DNA of 64,000 nt from Pseudomethylobacillus aquaticus (GCF_003730115.1 NZ_RJVP01000001.1:700788-764787); one strand, 5' to 3'. Shown: positions 27,852 to 36,783, counted from the stretch's first letter. Made by a program: numbers and translations. Notes: generated by a model not told the origin, from the sequence alone.

Positions 27852-28748
27852 TCAGGCCGCCACTTTGGGCAGATACGGCGTGCCTACAGCCCACGCATCA
27901 GGCCTGTACGGCTCAGCCAGGCGTTGCATGGCGGCGATGCGATCCACTTCCTGCATCACGGTCTGCAGTGGCGGGATGTTGATATCGCGCTCCAGCAAGG
28001 TGGGAAAAGCACCATACAGACGATAGGCTTCTTCCAGCAAGGCCCATACCGAGGCTATGACGTCCTGCCCATGCGTGTCGATGATCAAATCTTCGGCTTC
28101 GCGGTCATGGCCAGCGATATGCGCATAGACGATGCGCTCGCCGGGCAGGCCACGCAGGAAAGTGATGGGATCGAAACCGAAATTGACACTGTTGACGTAG
28201 ACATTATTGATATCGAGGTGCAGATCGCAATCCGCCTCGCTCAACACGGCATTGATGAATGTCAGCTCATCCATCTCGGCAATTGGCGCTGCCACATAGA
28301 AAGAAGCATTTTCTACCGCGATGCGGCGCTCAAGGATGTCCTGGGTGCGACGTATGCGAGCCGACACGTACTTGACCGCTTCTTCGGTGAACGGAATGGG
28401 CAGCAAATCGTACATATAGCCGCCATCACTGCAATAACTGAGGTGTTCGGTGTAACGGGTGATGCCATGCTGATCGAGAAAATCACGCACTTCATATAAA
28501 AACGATTCATTGAGCGCATCCGGCCCGCCCAATGACAGCGACAAGCCATGTGCTGCAATGGGAAAGCGCTCGGTGAACCATGCCAGCTGCCTGCCGACAC
28601 GGCCACCGACGCCTATCCAGTTCTCTGGCGCGATCTCCACAAAACCCAGCGACTGCAACAACGCAGTCCCGTAAGCGGCCTGCACCTGGGGGATCAGCTC
28701 GCGCTTAAGCCCCAGGCCGGCACCTCGGATGACATGGACTGGATTCAA
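27852..28748 (-). CDS. bufB: DUF692 multinuclear iron oxygenase (MNIO; BufB/HvfB-like)
   Basis: 298 residues, full length for DUF692. TIM-barrel with the Fe-ligand segments visible: FVEIAPENWIGVGG, PIAAHGLSLSLGGPD, TEHLSYCSDGGYMYDLLPIP, AVENASFY, DLHLDINNVYVNSVN, YAHIAGHD and IIDTHGQDV. MNIOs oxidatively modify Cys residues of ribosomal peptides, giving thiooxazole, oxazolone-thioamide or related groups. Encoded 21 bp after the Cys-repeat precursor and just before DUF2063, so the substrate is almost certainly that precursor. No signal peptide, so it acts before export. Confidence 0.93.
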   Translation of the reverse strand: MNPVHVIRGAGLGLKRELIPQVQAAYGTALLQSLGFVEIAPENWIGVGGRVGRQLAWFTERFPIAAHGLSLSLGGPDALNESFLYEVRDFLDQHGITRYTEHLSYCSDGGYMYDLLPIPFTEEAVKYVSARIRRTQDILERRIAVENASFYVAAPIAEMDELTFINAVLSEADCDLHLDINNVYVNSVNFGFDPITFLRGLPGERIVYAHIAGHDREAEDLIIDTHGQDVIASVWALLEEAYRLYGAFPTLLERDINIPPLQTVMQEVDRIAAMQRLAEPYRPDAWAVGTPYLPKVAA

Positions 28749-28769
28749 CGCCAGGCTCCGCTCGTCAGC

Positions 28770-29096
28770 TTACTTCTTTTCAGCGCCACACTTACCGGTA
28801 CCGCACTTGCCTTCTTTGGCCTTGTCACCACTGCAGGAACCTTCTTTGGCCTTGTCAGCAGAGCACTTGCCTTCCATGGCCTTGTCACCGCCGCAGGAAC
28901 CTTCCTTGCCCTTTTCGGCAGCACACTTACCGGTACCGCACTTGCCGTCGGCACCCTTGTCAGCCACTACCATATAGCCGGAGGACAAGGTCTTCAGTGC
29001 GAATGGGTTCTCAGCGGCGCTCACCGAAGTAGCCGCCAGGCTGGCGACGAAAGCAGTGCCCAGAAGAGCAGCGAGGGTTTTGTTGGATGCATTCAT
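28770..29096 (-). CDS. bufA: Cys-repeat RiPP precursor, bufferin/EGKCG type
   Basis: 108 residues. A Sec signal peptide (1-~27, SVSA-AENPF) shows that the modified product is exported. After a short leader-like segment FALKTLSSGYMVVADKGAD comes a Lys/Gly/Glu-rich region with seven Cys at residues 53, 58, 68, 78, 88, 98 and 103. Four tandem decapeptides (61-100) each carry EG(K/S)C(G/S), and the motif KCGTGKC occurs at both ends (52-58 and 97-103). EGKCG-type MNIO substrates are reported to bind copper through modified Cys; metal identity here is not shown. A TAGGAGAT ribosome-binding site precedes the ATG. No DoxX gene accompanies the operon. Confidence 0.88.
   Translation of the reverse strand: MNASNKTLAALLGTAFVASLAATSVSAAENPFALKTLSSGYMVVADKGADGKCGTGKCAAEKGKEGSCGGDKAMEGKCSADKAKEGSCSGDKAKEGKCGTGKCGAEKK
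28797..28916 (-). repeat. Four 30-bp coding tandem repeats in bufA
   Basis: Codes for residues 61-100 of the precursor as four decapeptides ending EGSCGG, EGKCSA, EGSCSG and EGKCGT. DNA identity between units is high (for example 'ttctttggccttgtca' on the plus strand appears in two units and 'atggccttgtca' in a third), suggesting expansion by duplication. Confidence 0.85.
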
Positions 29097-29172
29097 TTTG
29101 TATCTCCTAAATTGGATAAGTACTCGATTAAGTTCAGCTTATTGTTGCGAACTGCATGGTCATATACGTGCA

Positions 29173-29442
29173 TCAATACCCTCCGGATTCAGGTTTGGGG
29201 CTATGTTCCAGCCGGGCCGCGATGCGTTGCCGCGCCGCCGCCGTCAACTGCACATCGGCATCCTGCTCTGCATGGCTGCGCAATTTGTGCACCATGTCAC
29301 GCAACAGCAGCAGCTGCTGACGGAACCGTTCGCATACATCACAGATCAGCAGATGCAAGCGCAGTGCAAAACGCTCACGCAGGCTCAAACGACGATCGAG
29401 CGATTGCGAAATCAACTGACTGGCTTGTTTGCAACTTAACAT
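29173..29442 (-). CDS. Small zinc-binding anti-sigma factor
   Basis: 89 residues from the ATG at 29442, chosen because AGGAA lies seven bases upstream and MLSCKQASQLIS is the usual zf-HC2 opening; an ATG at 29469 overlapping the sigma-factor stop (TGATG) is an alternative that adds nine residues. The zinc anti-sigma motif is clear: Cys4 in LSCKQ, then LRLHLLICDVCERF giving H-x3-C-x2-C. No membrane segment, so it is cytoplasmic and could sense redox or metal directly. Located between the sigma factor and the RiPP precursor. Confidence 0.85.
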   Translation of the reverse strand: MLSCKQASQLISQSLDRRLSLRERFALRLHLLICDVCERFRQQLLLLRDMVHKLRSHAEQDADVQLTAAARQRIAARLEHSPKPESGGY

Positions 29443-29468
29443 CACGGTTCCTGTAACAAAGGTTCGCA

Positions 29469-30026
29469 TCAACTGCCTAGCCAATTCAGCTCCAGGCATT
29501 TCCTCAGATTCATCCGGGCACGATATAACATGACCCATGCGTTCGTCGTGCTGATATCCAGTTCCTTACAGATTTCTTCATTATCGGTTTCGTGCACTTC
29601 GCGCAGCATGAACAATTGTGCCAGTTTGGTCGGCAAACGGTTCATGCACTCCTGCAACACCTGCAGGAACTGCTTCTGCTCCAGCTCGTCCTGCGGAGCG
29701 CCCCAGGCTTGCGGCTTGTCGGCCCAGTGACGCTGATCGTCCGCGAAGAAGTCATCCATGCCAGCCTCGTCCGGCAGGTCTTCACCCAGGTCTTCCACCA
29801 CCTGCTCGCGTGACTGCTTGCGGATGATGTCGATGATCTTGTGTTTGAGTATGCCGGTGAGCCAGGTGCGCGGTGCCGATTTACCAGCAAAGCCCTGATT
29901 TTGCATGGCAGCCAGCAGCGTATCCTGCACCGCGTCTTCGGCCAGGTGCGGGTCGCGCAGCCGCGCCAGCGCAAATCGATAAAGAAAATCACCGTGCTCG
30001 GTCAACCAGTCGTGCTGCGCTGCCAT
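29469..30026 (-). CDS. ECF-type sigma factor of the MNIO cluster
   Basis: 185 residues from the ATG at 30026 with GGGAG six bases upstream; the ORF is open to 30113 but the added residues are not sigma-like. Region 2: FLYRFALARLRDPHLAEDAV, QDTLLAAM, APRTWLTGILKHKIID. Region 4: LPTKLAQLFMLREVHETDNE, EICKELDISTTNAWVMLYRAR, MNLRKCLE. Resembles the TIGR02943-type sigma factors and the neisserial sigma-E that precede anti-sigma and DUF692/DUF2063 genes. It probably drives its own operon, including the RiPP genes. It shares overlapping stop/start sequence with the anti-sigma ORF. Confidence 0.88.
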   Translation of the reverse strand: MAAQHDWLTEHGDFLYRFALARLRDPHLAEDAVQDTLLAAMQNQGFAGKSAPRTWLTGILKHKIIDIIRKQSREQVVEDLGEDLPDEAGMDDFFADDQRHWADKPQAWGAPQDELEQKQFLQVLQECMNRLPTKLAQLFMLREVHETDNEEICKELDISTTNAWVMLYRARMNLRKCLELNWLGS

Positions 30027-30204
30027 GTCCTGCTCCCTGAATCTGTCTCCCTGCCTGGGAGTATGTTTTAGCTGATTGGTTTTATGCCTGCCACATCCAG
30101 CAAGTGATACCACATCCTTGCGTCATGTGCATTAAGGCGACGTAAAATACGGCTTCACGCCTGTTGCTCGCGCATGCACCCATCGCCTTTGTTGTCAGAT
30201 GCAT

Positions 30205-30651
30205 CTAGTCTACATGCAGCCCTGCGCGCCTGCGCAGGCTGGCAATGTATGCCAGCGCGTCCAGGGGCTGTTGATTGCGCTGCGCCTGCCAAACCACTTC
30301 AGCCAGACAATCCATCAGGGCATGCTGTGCGGCCTGCGCATCGCCCTCCTGCTCCAGCAAGGCGGCATAGGCTGCCGCGATACTCGGCGGCTGGTCGATA
30401 CTGATCTGCTCCAGCACGGAAAGATGCAGACTCATGTGCAAAAAGGGATTGGTCTCGCCCATCTCCGGGAAGTAGGCCTGCTGCAAATAGCGCTCCGGCT
30501 GGTCCAGCACGCCATGATACTCGGGATGCGCCTGCATGATGCTGACCGCCAGCGCCTCGATGTTACTGAGCGCCTGCTGGGCACGGAACCTGGTCCAGGC
30601 ATCGAAGAAGAACTGCCGCACCTGATCGCGGCTGGGGTTGAACAGACTCAT
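30205..30651 (-). CDS. DUF1841 protein
   Basis: 148 residues. Matches DUF1841 by MSLFNPSRDQVRQFFFDAW, IMQAHPEYHGVLD, PEMGETNPFLHMSLHLSVLEQ and DQPPSI. No membrane or signal segment; helical cytoplasmic protein of unknown function, common in beta- and gammaproteobacteria. Its ATG overlaps the nth stop (ATGA), so it is translated together with endonuclease III at the end of the rnf operon. Confidence 0.88.
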   Translation of the reverse strand: MSLFNPSRDQVRQFFFDAWTRFRAQQALSNIEALAVSIMQAHPEYHGVLDQPERYLQQAYFPEMGETNPFLHMSLHLSVLEQISIDQPPSIAAAYAALLEQEGDAQAAQHALMDCLAEVVWQAQRNQQPLDALAYIASLRRRAGLHVD

Positions 30652-31313
30652 GCCGGTGCGCTCGCAAAGCCCTCGGGGGCAACGGTCTTAGGTTTGAAGC
30701 GGCACAGGTCGATCACCACACACTGGTGACAATGCGGCTTGCGCGCCATGCAGGTGTAGCGCCCATGCAGGATCATCAAGTGGTGCGCGTCCTGCAGGTA
30801 CTCTTTGGGGACAGCCTTCATGAGCTTCAGCTCCACGGCCAGCGGCGTCTTGCCGGGGGCCAGACCGGTACGGTTGCCGAGGCGGAAGATGTGCGTATCC
30901 ACCGCGATGGTAGGCTGTCCGAATGCGGTGTTGAGCACCACATTGGCGGTCTTGCGCCCTACCCCCGGCAAGGCCTCCAGCGCCTCGCGCGTGGCCGGCA
31001 CCTCACCACCATGCTGCTCCACCAGTATCTGGCAGGTCGCCAGCACATGGTTGGCCTTGCTGTGATAAAGGCCTATGGTCTTGATATGCGCTTTCAGCCC
31101 ATCCAGCCCGAGCGCCAGCATGGCCTGCGGAGTATTGGCGACCGGGAACAGCCTGGCGGTAGCCAGATTGACGCTTTTGTCCGTGGCCTGCGCAGACAGC
31201 ATCACGGCGATCAGCAACTCGAAGGTGCTGCTGTAATCCAGCTCGGTGACCGGCTCGGGGATGGCCTGCTTGAGCCTGCGGAAGAATTCCAGGCGTTGTG
31301 TTGCATTCATCAA
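30648..31313 (-). CDS. nth: Endonuclease III
   Basis: 221 residues. Bifunctional glycosylase/AP lyase removing oxidised pyrimidines. Helix-hairpin-helix LPGVGRKTANVVLNTAFG holds the catalytic Lys, VDTHIFRL the catalytic Asp, and the C-terminal C-x6-C-x2-C-x5-C (CMARKPHCHQCVVIDLC) the [4Fe-4S] cluster. It follows rnfE by 8 bp; rnf-nth linkage is conserved in many proteobacteria. Confidence 0.97.
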   Translation of the reverse strand: MMNATQRLEFFRRLKQAIPEPVTELDYSSTFELLIAVMLSAQATDKSVNLATARLFPVANTPQAMLALGLDGLKAHIKTIGLYHSKANHVLATCQILVEQHGGEVPATREALEALPGVGRKTANVVLNTAFGQPTIAVDTHIFRLGNRTGLAPGKTPLAVELKLMKAVPKEYLQDAHHLMILHGRYTCMARKPHCHQCVVIDLCRFKPKTVAPEGFASAPA

Positions 31314-31321
31314 ACGATTAC

Positions 31322-32005
31322 CTAGTGAGATTGGGCGACCGGCAACGCTGCCTGCATGCTTGCTTTAGCTAGGCGGCGCTGCTCCAGCCAGTTATGGGTG
31401 GCGATCAACAGGCCCAGGCCGATGAACGCGCCCGGCGGCAGGATGGCCAGCAGAAAGCCAGGATAATCCGGGATAAGCTGCAGCACCCAGGCCTTGGCCT
31501 CTGCACCGAACACCAGGTCGATGCCGGACAAAACCGTGCCTTTGCCGACCAACTCCCGCACCGCCCCCAGCAGCGTCAGCACCAGGGTCAGGCCCAGCCC
31601 CATCATGAGGCCATCCAGCGCGGAGGGGGTGATCGGGTTCTTGGCCGCAAACGCTTCGACACGCGCCAGTACGATGCAATTGGTCACGATCAGGGGGATG
31701 AAGATGCCCAGCACCACATACAAGGGGTGCACAAAGGCGTTCATGGACAAATCGATGATGGTGACCAAGGCGGCGATCACCAGAATGAACACGGGGATGC
31801 GGATCTCGTCCGGCACATAACGGCGCACCGGCGCCACCGCGGCGTTGCTGGCGGCCATCACCAGCGCGGTGGCCAGCCCCAGAGACAATCCATTCACCGC
31901 CGTGCTGGTCACGGCCAGCGTGGGGCACAAGCCCAGCAATTGCATGGTGCCCGGGTTCTGCTTCCACAGCCCATGCTCCACGATGTCACGGTATTGCCCC
32001 ATCAC
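31322..32005 (-). CDS. rsxE: Rnf/Rsx complex subunit E
   Basis: 227 residues, about six membrane helices. GLCPTLAVTSTAVNGLSLGL near the N-terminus and IPLIVTNCIVLARVEAFAAK in the middle are the conserved RnfE/RnfA features, including the Cys that helps hold the membrane [2Fe-2S] centre. Part of the inner-membrane ferredoxin:NAD oxidoreductase. Its start overlaps the rsxG stop. Confidence 0.96.
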   Translation of the reverse strand: MMGQYRDIVEHGLWKQNPGTMQLLGLCPTLAVTSTAVNGLSLGLATALVMAASNAAVAPVRRYVPDEIRIPVFILVIAALVTIIDLSMNAFVHPLYVVLGIFIPLIVTNCIVLARVEAFAAKNPITPSALDGLMMGLGLTLVLTLLGAVRELVGKGTVLSGIDLVFGAEAKAWVLQLIPDYPGFLLAILPPGAFIGLGLLIATHNWLEQRRLAKASMQAALPVAQSH

Positions 32006-32715
32006 GGTTCTCCTGTTGCGGTTTCTGACAGCGGCCCCGGCGATGGAGTTGCCATGCTGGCTGGCATCAAGGCGGCCAGCGCGCTGGTTTGAGGGAACAA
32101 CAGCGCGTGTTGCGCCGCGGCATACTGCAGTGCGCGCTGGGTGGCCCTGATCACGGCGCGTGGTGTGATGGTCGCCCCCGCCATGTAGTCAAACGCGCCG
32201 CCATCCTTGCGTACCGCCCAGGCTGCCGGCGGCGGCGCTGCCAGCGAGCGGCCATCGAATTGACGGATCCAGTCGCTGCGCAGCACTTCGATGTAATCCC
32301 CCAGGCCCGGGGTCTCTTTGTGGGTCAGCACCCGCACCCCGCTCAACTGGCCCGACACGGTGATGCCGACCAACAGTTTGATATCGCCGCTGTATCCATC
32401 CGGTGCCACTACTTCCAGGATCACGGCACTGGGCTGTCCAGCCAGGCTGGCGAGGTAGGCTGTGGAGGCTAGACGCTGCCCCAGCAAGGGGTCGGCAGGC
32501 AGCATGATGCTGTGCTGGAGCAGGTCGTTGTCGTGCAGGCTGGATGGCAGCACCTGCGCCAGCAAGGCCAGCTTGGCGGCCCGTTCGCTGGCCGCGATCG
32601 GTGCACGGGTGTGCTGGTAAGTGCCCGTGAGCAGCAGCGTGCCCACGGCCGCGAACACCACCAGGATGGCGGCGGTCACCATGGCATGTTTGAGCACGTT
32701 GAGCATGGCCTTCAT
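32002..32715 (-). CDS. rsxG: Rnf/Rsx complex subunit G
   Basis: 237 residues. One N-terminal membrane helix (~12-32) and a periplasmic FMN-binding domain. The covalent FMN site is FDYMAGATITPRAVI, where the Thr after GAT is the attachment residue. HKETPGLGDYIEV is also typical. Contains an Ala/Pro/Ser-rich C-terminal tail of ~25 residues beyond the usual domain. Located between rsxD and rsxE. Confidence 0.95.
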   Translation of the reverse strand: MKAMLNVLKHAMVTAAILVVFAAVGTLLLTGTYQHTRAPIAASERAAKLALLAQVLPSSLHDNDLLQHSIMLPADPLLGQRLASTAYLASLAGQPSAVILEVVAPDGYSGDIKLLVGITVSGQLSGVRVLTHKETPGLGDYIEVLRSDWIRQFDGRSLAAPPPAAWAVRKDGGAFDYMAGATITPRAVIRATQRALQYAAAQHALLFPQTSALAALMPASMATPSPGPLSETATGEP

Positions 32716-32724
32716 GCAGCTGCC

Positions 32725-33744
32725 TTATTTTTCATGTCCGAACACGCGCGGCTGGGTGTAGGCATCCAGCAAAGGCACGCACATGTTCATGAGGATAACG
32801 GCAAACGCGATGCCATCCGGATAAGCACCGAACACCCGGATCACATAGGTCAACACGCCAATGCCCGCAGCGAACACTAATTTGGCCAACGGCGTGGTGG
32901 GGCCACTCACCGGGTCGGTGGCGATAAAGAACGCGCACAACATGGCAGCACCACTGAACAGATGGAACTGTGGGCTGGCATACAGGCCGGGAGCAAACAG
33001 ATGAAAAGTGCCAGACAACAGGGTCAGCGTGGCCAGGAAAGCAAGCGGGATATGCCAGCTGATGATGCGCTGCTGTAACAGATAGATGCCGCCCAGCAGG
33101 TAGGCCAGCGCCACCAGTTCACTGCCACGACCACCCAGCCAACCGAAGATCGGCGTGTTGCTGATATCCGATATTGGCTGTTGCAATATCAGCTGGGTCT
33201 TGAGGTAATCCAGCGGCGTGGCCGAACTGATGGCATCCACCGGCACCCCCAGCGGCAGACTGCGCATGAAGATGTAATGCCATTGATCGGTGAAGCTCAA
33301 GCTCACCTTGGCCAGCTCCAGCGGGCTGGGCCACTGCGTCATCAACACCGGGAACGAGATCAGCAGCGCGGCATAGCCTATCATGGCGGGATTGAACGGG
33401 TTGTAGCCCAGGCCGCCATACAGCTGTTTGGCGACCACGATCGCGAACAGCGTACCTACCACCACCAGCCACCAGGGTGCCAGAGGAGGCAGCGCCAACG
33501 CCAGCAGCCAGGCGGTGACAATGGCACTGCCATCCATGAGGAAGGGCAATACTGGCCGCTGCCGCAAGCGCAGCACGGCGGCTTCTGCCAACAAGGCCGT
33601 CAAGGTAGCCAATGCCAGACTGATGAGGATGCCGCCGCCATAGACCCACACATAAGTCGCGATACCTGGCAGCAGCGCCAGCAGGACTTTCAGCATGATC
33701 ACCGAGACACTGGGTGCGCTGCTCAGATAAGGTGAGCGGCTCAT
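32725..33744 (-). CDS. rsxD: Rnf/Rsx complex subunit D
   Basis: 339 residues with about nine membrane helices. [20 protein letters not shown] is the classic N-terminus; GGLGYNPFNPAMIGYAALLI and VDAISSATPLDYLK include the covalent flavin Thr in SSATP. Late region GAAMLCAFFIATDPVSGPTT is also family specific. Inner membrane. Confidence 0.96.
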   Translation of the reverse strand: MSRSPYLSSAPSVSVIMLKVLLALLPGIATYVWVYGGGILISLALATLTALLAEAAVLRLRQRPVLPFLMDGSAIVTAWLLALALPPLAPWWLVVVGTLFAIVVAKQLYGGLGYNPFNPAMIGYAALLISFPVLMTQWPSPLELAKVSLSFTDQWHYIFMRSLPLGVPVDAISSATPLDYLKTQLILQQPISDISNTPIFGWLGGRGSELVALAYLLGGIYLLQQRIISWHIPLAFLATLTLLSGTFHLFAPGLYASPQFHLFSGAAMLCAFFIATDPVSGPTTPLAKLVFAAGIGVLTYVIRVFGAYPDGIAFAVILMNMCVPLLDAYTQPRVFGHEK

Positions 33745-35582
33745 GAAGGCTCCTTGCTATTGGACGTTACAGACGAGGCCACCTGGGCTGATACACCGTT
33801 TATGGTGCTGTGCTGGTCAGCGGCATGCGTCGCTGCAGCGGCCTCTGCCACATCATCCTTGTTGATCTTTGCGGCAAGGGCGGCCGCCTCGGCACGCCGT
33901 GCATCGATGGCTGCCATCTCGGCAGCCACTGCCGGGTTCACAGCGGCGGTGTTCTGGGCTGCCTGAGCCGCTTTTTGTGCCTTGGCACGCTCGATCGCAG
34001 CAGCGATGGCGGCTTTTTTTACAGCTTCGGCCTGTGCGCTGGCCGGGCTTGCGGCGACATTGACGGCTGCATCTCCTGCATACTGAACACCGGACTCTGC
34101 TTTGCTGGGCTCTGTTTTACCGGCTTCGGCTTTGGCACCTGCCGCTTTCTGGGCATGCTTGAGGGCGCGCTCCTGTTTCTCGCGCTCGATGCGCATGAGA
34201 CGGAAATCGTTACGTTCGCGCGCCAGGTTGGCGGCTTCCTTGGCACGGTCCTGGGCGATGATCTCGCTCTTGGCATAGCGGTAATACTGCACCAGCGGAA
34301 TGTTGCTGGGACACACATAGCTGCAGCAACCGCACTCGATGCAGTCGAACAGCTTGTAATCACGCGCCTTGTCGAAATTGTCGGATTTGGCGAACCAGTA
34401 CAGCTCTTGCGGTTGCAGACTGACCGGGCAGGCCTCGGCGCAGCGTGCGCAGCGTATGCAGGGCATGGCCGGTGCTGCAGGCGGGAACAGGCGGGGGGTG
34501 GAGGCGATGATGCAATTGGTGGCCTTGGTGACGGGCACCTCGGGCGATGGCAGACTGAAGCCCATCATAGGCCCACCCATGATGAACTCGCTGGTGTCCT
34601 CCAGCACCCCGCCAGCCGCTTCCAGCAAGGCGCTGACCGGCATGCCCAGTGGCACCTCGAAATTGCCTGGCCTGGCCACATTGCCGGTGACCGTGACGAT
34701 GCGCGACAGGGCCGGTTCACCAAAGCGCATGTAACGGTAGATGGCCAGCACCGTGGCCACGTTGAAGCATTGCACGCCCACATCCACAGAACGCTGATGA
34801 CTGGGGATCTCCAGCCCGGTCAGCACGTGGATCAGGCGGCGCGCATCCCCACTCGGGTAAATAGTCGGCACCACGATCACCTGCGCGCTGCTGTCCGCTG
34901 CGTCGCAAGCTGCACGTAGCGCGGCGGCGGCTTCGGGTTTGTTGTCCTCGATGCCGATCAGGCAACGTTCGGCTCCCAGCAGGTGTTGGGTGATGGCGAT
35001 GCCACGCAGGAGATCGGCCGCCCGCTCACGCATGACCATGTCATCACAAGTGATGTATGGCTCGCATTCGGCAGCATTGATCACCAGGGTATGGATACCC
35101 GAGCGGCCATCGCTGCGCAGTTTGATGTGGGTAGGGAACGCAGCCCCACCCAGTCCGACGATGCCGGACTGACGCAGACTGGCCACCACCGCACGGGCCT
35201 CCATGTGCTGCCAGTCTATGGGCGTCAACACCGTCCATTCATCCAGCCCATCCGGCTGCAAGGTCAGGCAGCGGTCCGGCAAACCGGACGGATGCGGGAT
35301 CAGCGCATCCTGAATGGCGGTGATGATGCCGGAGGTGGGGGCATGGATGGCCGCCGAGATCCCGCCTTCGGCTTCTGCCAGCAACTGGCCTTTGAGCACG
35401 CGCTCACCGACCTGCACGCGCAGGTGCGGGATGTTGCCCACATGCTGACGCAGCGGCAGCACCAGCGGCAGTGTCGCCTGCAGCACACGGATAGGCTGTG
35501 TGGTGGAGGCCTGTTTGTGCTGGGGTGGGTGTACGCCACCATTGAACTTGAACAGTTTGACCAGATTCACCAGTGCGTTCAT
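33741..35582 (-). CDS. rsxC: Rnf/Rsx complex subunit C
   Basis: 613 residues from the ATG at 35582, which overlaps the rsxB stop (ATGA) and begins [20 protein letters not shown]; the in-frame region to 35639 lies in rsxB. NADH/FMN-binding SLBB-type core (~40-370) includes [16 protein letters not shown] and [14 protein letters not shown], then two [4Fe-4S] sets [12 protein letters not shown] and [12 protein letters not shown] (~380-440). The last ~150 residues are an Ala/Lys/Glu-rich, coiled-coil-like tail similar in style to enterobacterial RsxC tails. Start overlaps with rsxB, stop overlaps rsxD. Confidence 0.96.
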   Translation of the reverse strand: MNALVNLVKLFKFNGGVHPPQHKQASTTQPIRVLQATLPLVLPLRQHVGNIPHLRVQVGERVLKGQLLAEAEGGISAAIHAPTSGIITAIQDALIPHPSGLPDRCLTLQPDGLDEWTVLTPIDWQHMEARAVVASLRQSGIVGLGGAAFPTHIKLRSDGRSGIHTLVINAAECEPYITCDDMVMRERAADLLRGIAITQHLLGAERCLIGIEDNKPEAAAALRAACDAADSSAQVIVVPTIYPSGDARRLIHVLTGLEIPSHQRSVDVGVQCFNVATVLAIYRYMRFGEPALSRIVTVTGNVARPGNFEVPLGMPVSALLEAAGGVLEDTSEFIMGGPMMGFSLPSPEVPVTKATNCIIASTPRLFPPAAPAMPCIRCARCAEACPVSLQPQELYWFAKSDNFDKARDYKLFDCIECGCCSYVCPSNIPLVQYYRYAKSEIIAQDRAKEAANLARERNDFRLMRIEREKQERALKHAQKAAGAKAEAGKTEPSKAESGVQYAGDAAVNVAASPASAQAEAVKKAAIAAAIERAKAQKAAQAAQNTAAVNPAVAAEMAAIDARRAEAAALAAKINKDDVAEAAAATHAADQHSTINGVSAQVASSVTSNSKEPS

Positions 35583-36151
35583 GCCGCTTTCTCCAGCGTA
35601 GCCTGCACGGGCTTGATGGAAAACACCGGGTAGCGCCACTTCCAGTTATCCGGCGTCTCGGCCAGCGGCTGCATGCTGATGCAGTCCACCGGACATGGCG
35701 CCAGGCATAATTCGCACCCGGTACATTCGGCGGCGATGATGGTGTGCATGTGCTTGGCTGCGCCCAGGATCGCATCCACCGGGCAGGCCTGGATGCACAG
35801 CGTACAGCCTATGCAGGTCTGCTCATCGATGACTGCCACCGATTTGGGCTTGGGAACACCATGCTCGGCATTGAGCGGCTTGTACTCCACGCCCAGCAGG
35901 TCAGCCAGCGCATGCACGCCTGCATCGCCACCCGGCGGGCATTGATTGATATCGGCTTCGCCATTGGCGATGGCCGTGGCATAGGGTTTGCACCCAGGAT
36001 ACCCACACTGGCCGCACTGGGTCTGCGGCAGGATGGCGTCGATACGCGCCACCAGCGGGTCGCCCTCCACCTTGAATTTGAGCGCAGAGTAGCCCAGCAC
36101 CAGGCCCAGCAACAGCGCCAGCCCCACCATCACCAGCAAGGCGGTCAGCAT
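35579..36151 (-). CDS. rsxB: Rnf/Rsx complex subunit B
   Basis: 190 residues. One N-terminal membrane helix (~3-24), then a Fe-S domain with the [13 protein letters not shown] cluster site and two 4Fe-4S ferredoxin sets [12 protein letters not shown] and [12 protein letters not shown]. Transfers electrons between ferredoxin and the complex. Overlaps rsxA (TGATG) and rsxC (ATGA). Confidence 0.97.
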   Translation of the reverse strand: MLTALLVMVGLALLLGLVLGYSALKFKVEGDPLVARIDAILPQTQCGQCGYPGCKPYATAIANGEADINQCPPGGDAGVHALADLLGVEYKPLNAEHGVPKPKSVAVIDEQTCIGCTLCIQACPVDAILGAAKHMHTIIAAECTGCELCLAPCPVDCISMQPLAETPDNWKWRYPVFSIKPVQATLEKAA

Positions 36152-36729
36152 CAGCGCACCAACCCGGCAAAGCCCATGAAGGCCAGGCTCATCAGGCCTG
36201 CGGTGACCATGGCGATGGCGGAACCACGAAACACCGTCGGCACTTCTGCCGCCTCCATGCGTTCACGCAGGGAAGAGAACAGAATGAGCACCAGCGAGAA
36301 CCCCAGCGCGCCGCCCAGACCGAACAACAAGGATTCAAGGAAATTATGCTGCGCCTGCACGTTGAGTAGCGGGATACCCAGTACCGCGCAGTTGGTGGTG
36401 ATCAGTGGCAGATAGATGCCCAGCACCTGATACAGCAGCGGAGAGTTCTTCTCCATCCACATCTCGGTGAACTGCACCACACCCGCGATCACCACGATGA
36501 ACGACAAGGTGCGCAGGTAGAACAGTTCGGTACCCAGCAGGTATTCGCTGATCAGATAACTGGTGCCGGACGCCACCGTCAGCACGAAAGCCGTGGCCAA
36601 GCCCATGGCGATGGAGGCTTCCAGCTTCTTGGACACGCCCATGAACGGGCAGAGACCCAGGATTTTCACCAGCACGATGTTGTTGACCAGCACCGTACCC
36701 AGCAAGATGATCAGCGTGCTCTCAAGCAT
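36151..36729 (-). CDS. rsxA: Rnf/Rsx complex subunit A
   Basis: 192 residues, six membrane helices. [20 protein letters not shown] near the N-terminus and [16 protein letters not shown] carry the conserved Cys of the membrane [2Fe-2S] centre shared with subunit E. First gene of rsxABCDGE-nth-DUF1841, behind a candidate TATAAT promoter. Confidence 0.97.
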   Translation of the reverse strand: MLESTLIILLGTVLVNNIVLVKILGLCPFMGVSKKLEASIAMGLATAFVLTVASGTSYLISEYLLGTELFYLRTLSFIVVIAGVVQFTEMWMEKNSPLLYQVLGIYLPLITTNCAVLGIPLLNVQAQHNFLESLLFGLGGALGFSLVLILFSSLRERMEAAEVPTVFRGSAIAMVTAGLMSLAFMGFAGLVR

Positions 36730-36756
36730 CAGAATGGCAGGCGAATTAAAAGCCTA

Positions 36757-36783
36757 ATTATACAGGCTTTATACAGGCTGCAA
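36757..36783 (-). promoter_or_regulatory. Candidate rsx operon promoter
   Basis: On the minus strand TTGCAG (36783-36778) and TATAAT (36762-36757) are separated by 15 bp, 28 bp upstream of the rsxA start. The spacer is one to three bases shorter than ideal and is made up of part of an 11-bp tandem duplication. Confidence 0.45.
36758..36779. repeat. 11-bp tandem duplication upstream of rsxA
   Basis: TTATACAGGCT occurs twice in direct, immediately adjacent copies (36758-36768 and 36769-36779). Confidence 0.85.

Noticed and set aside
28785..28943. Possible CRISPR-like repeat array
   Set aside because: The ~30-bp repeats are contiguous, without spacers, and encode the Cys decapeptides in frame.
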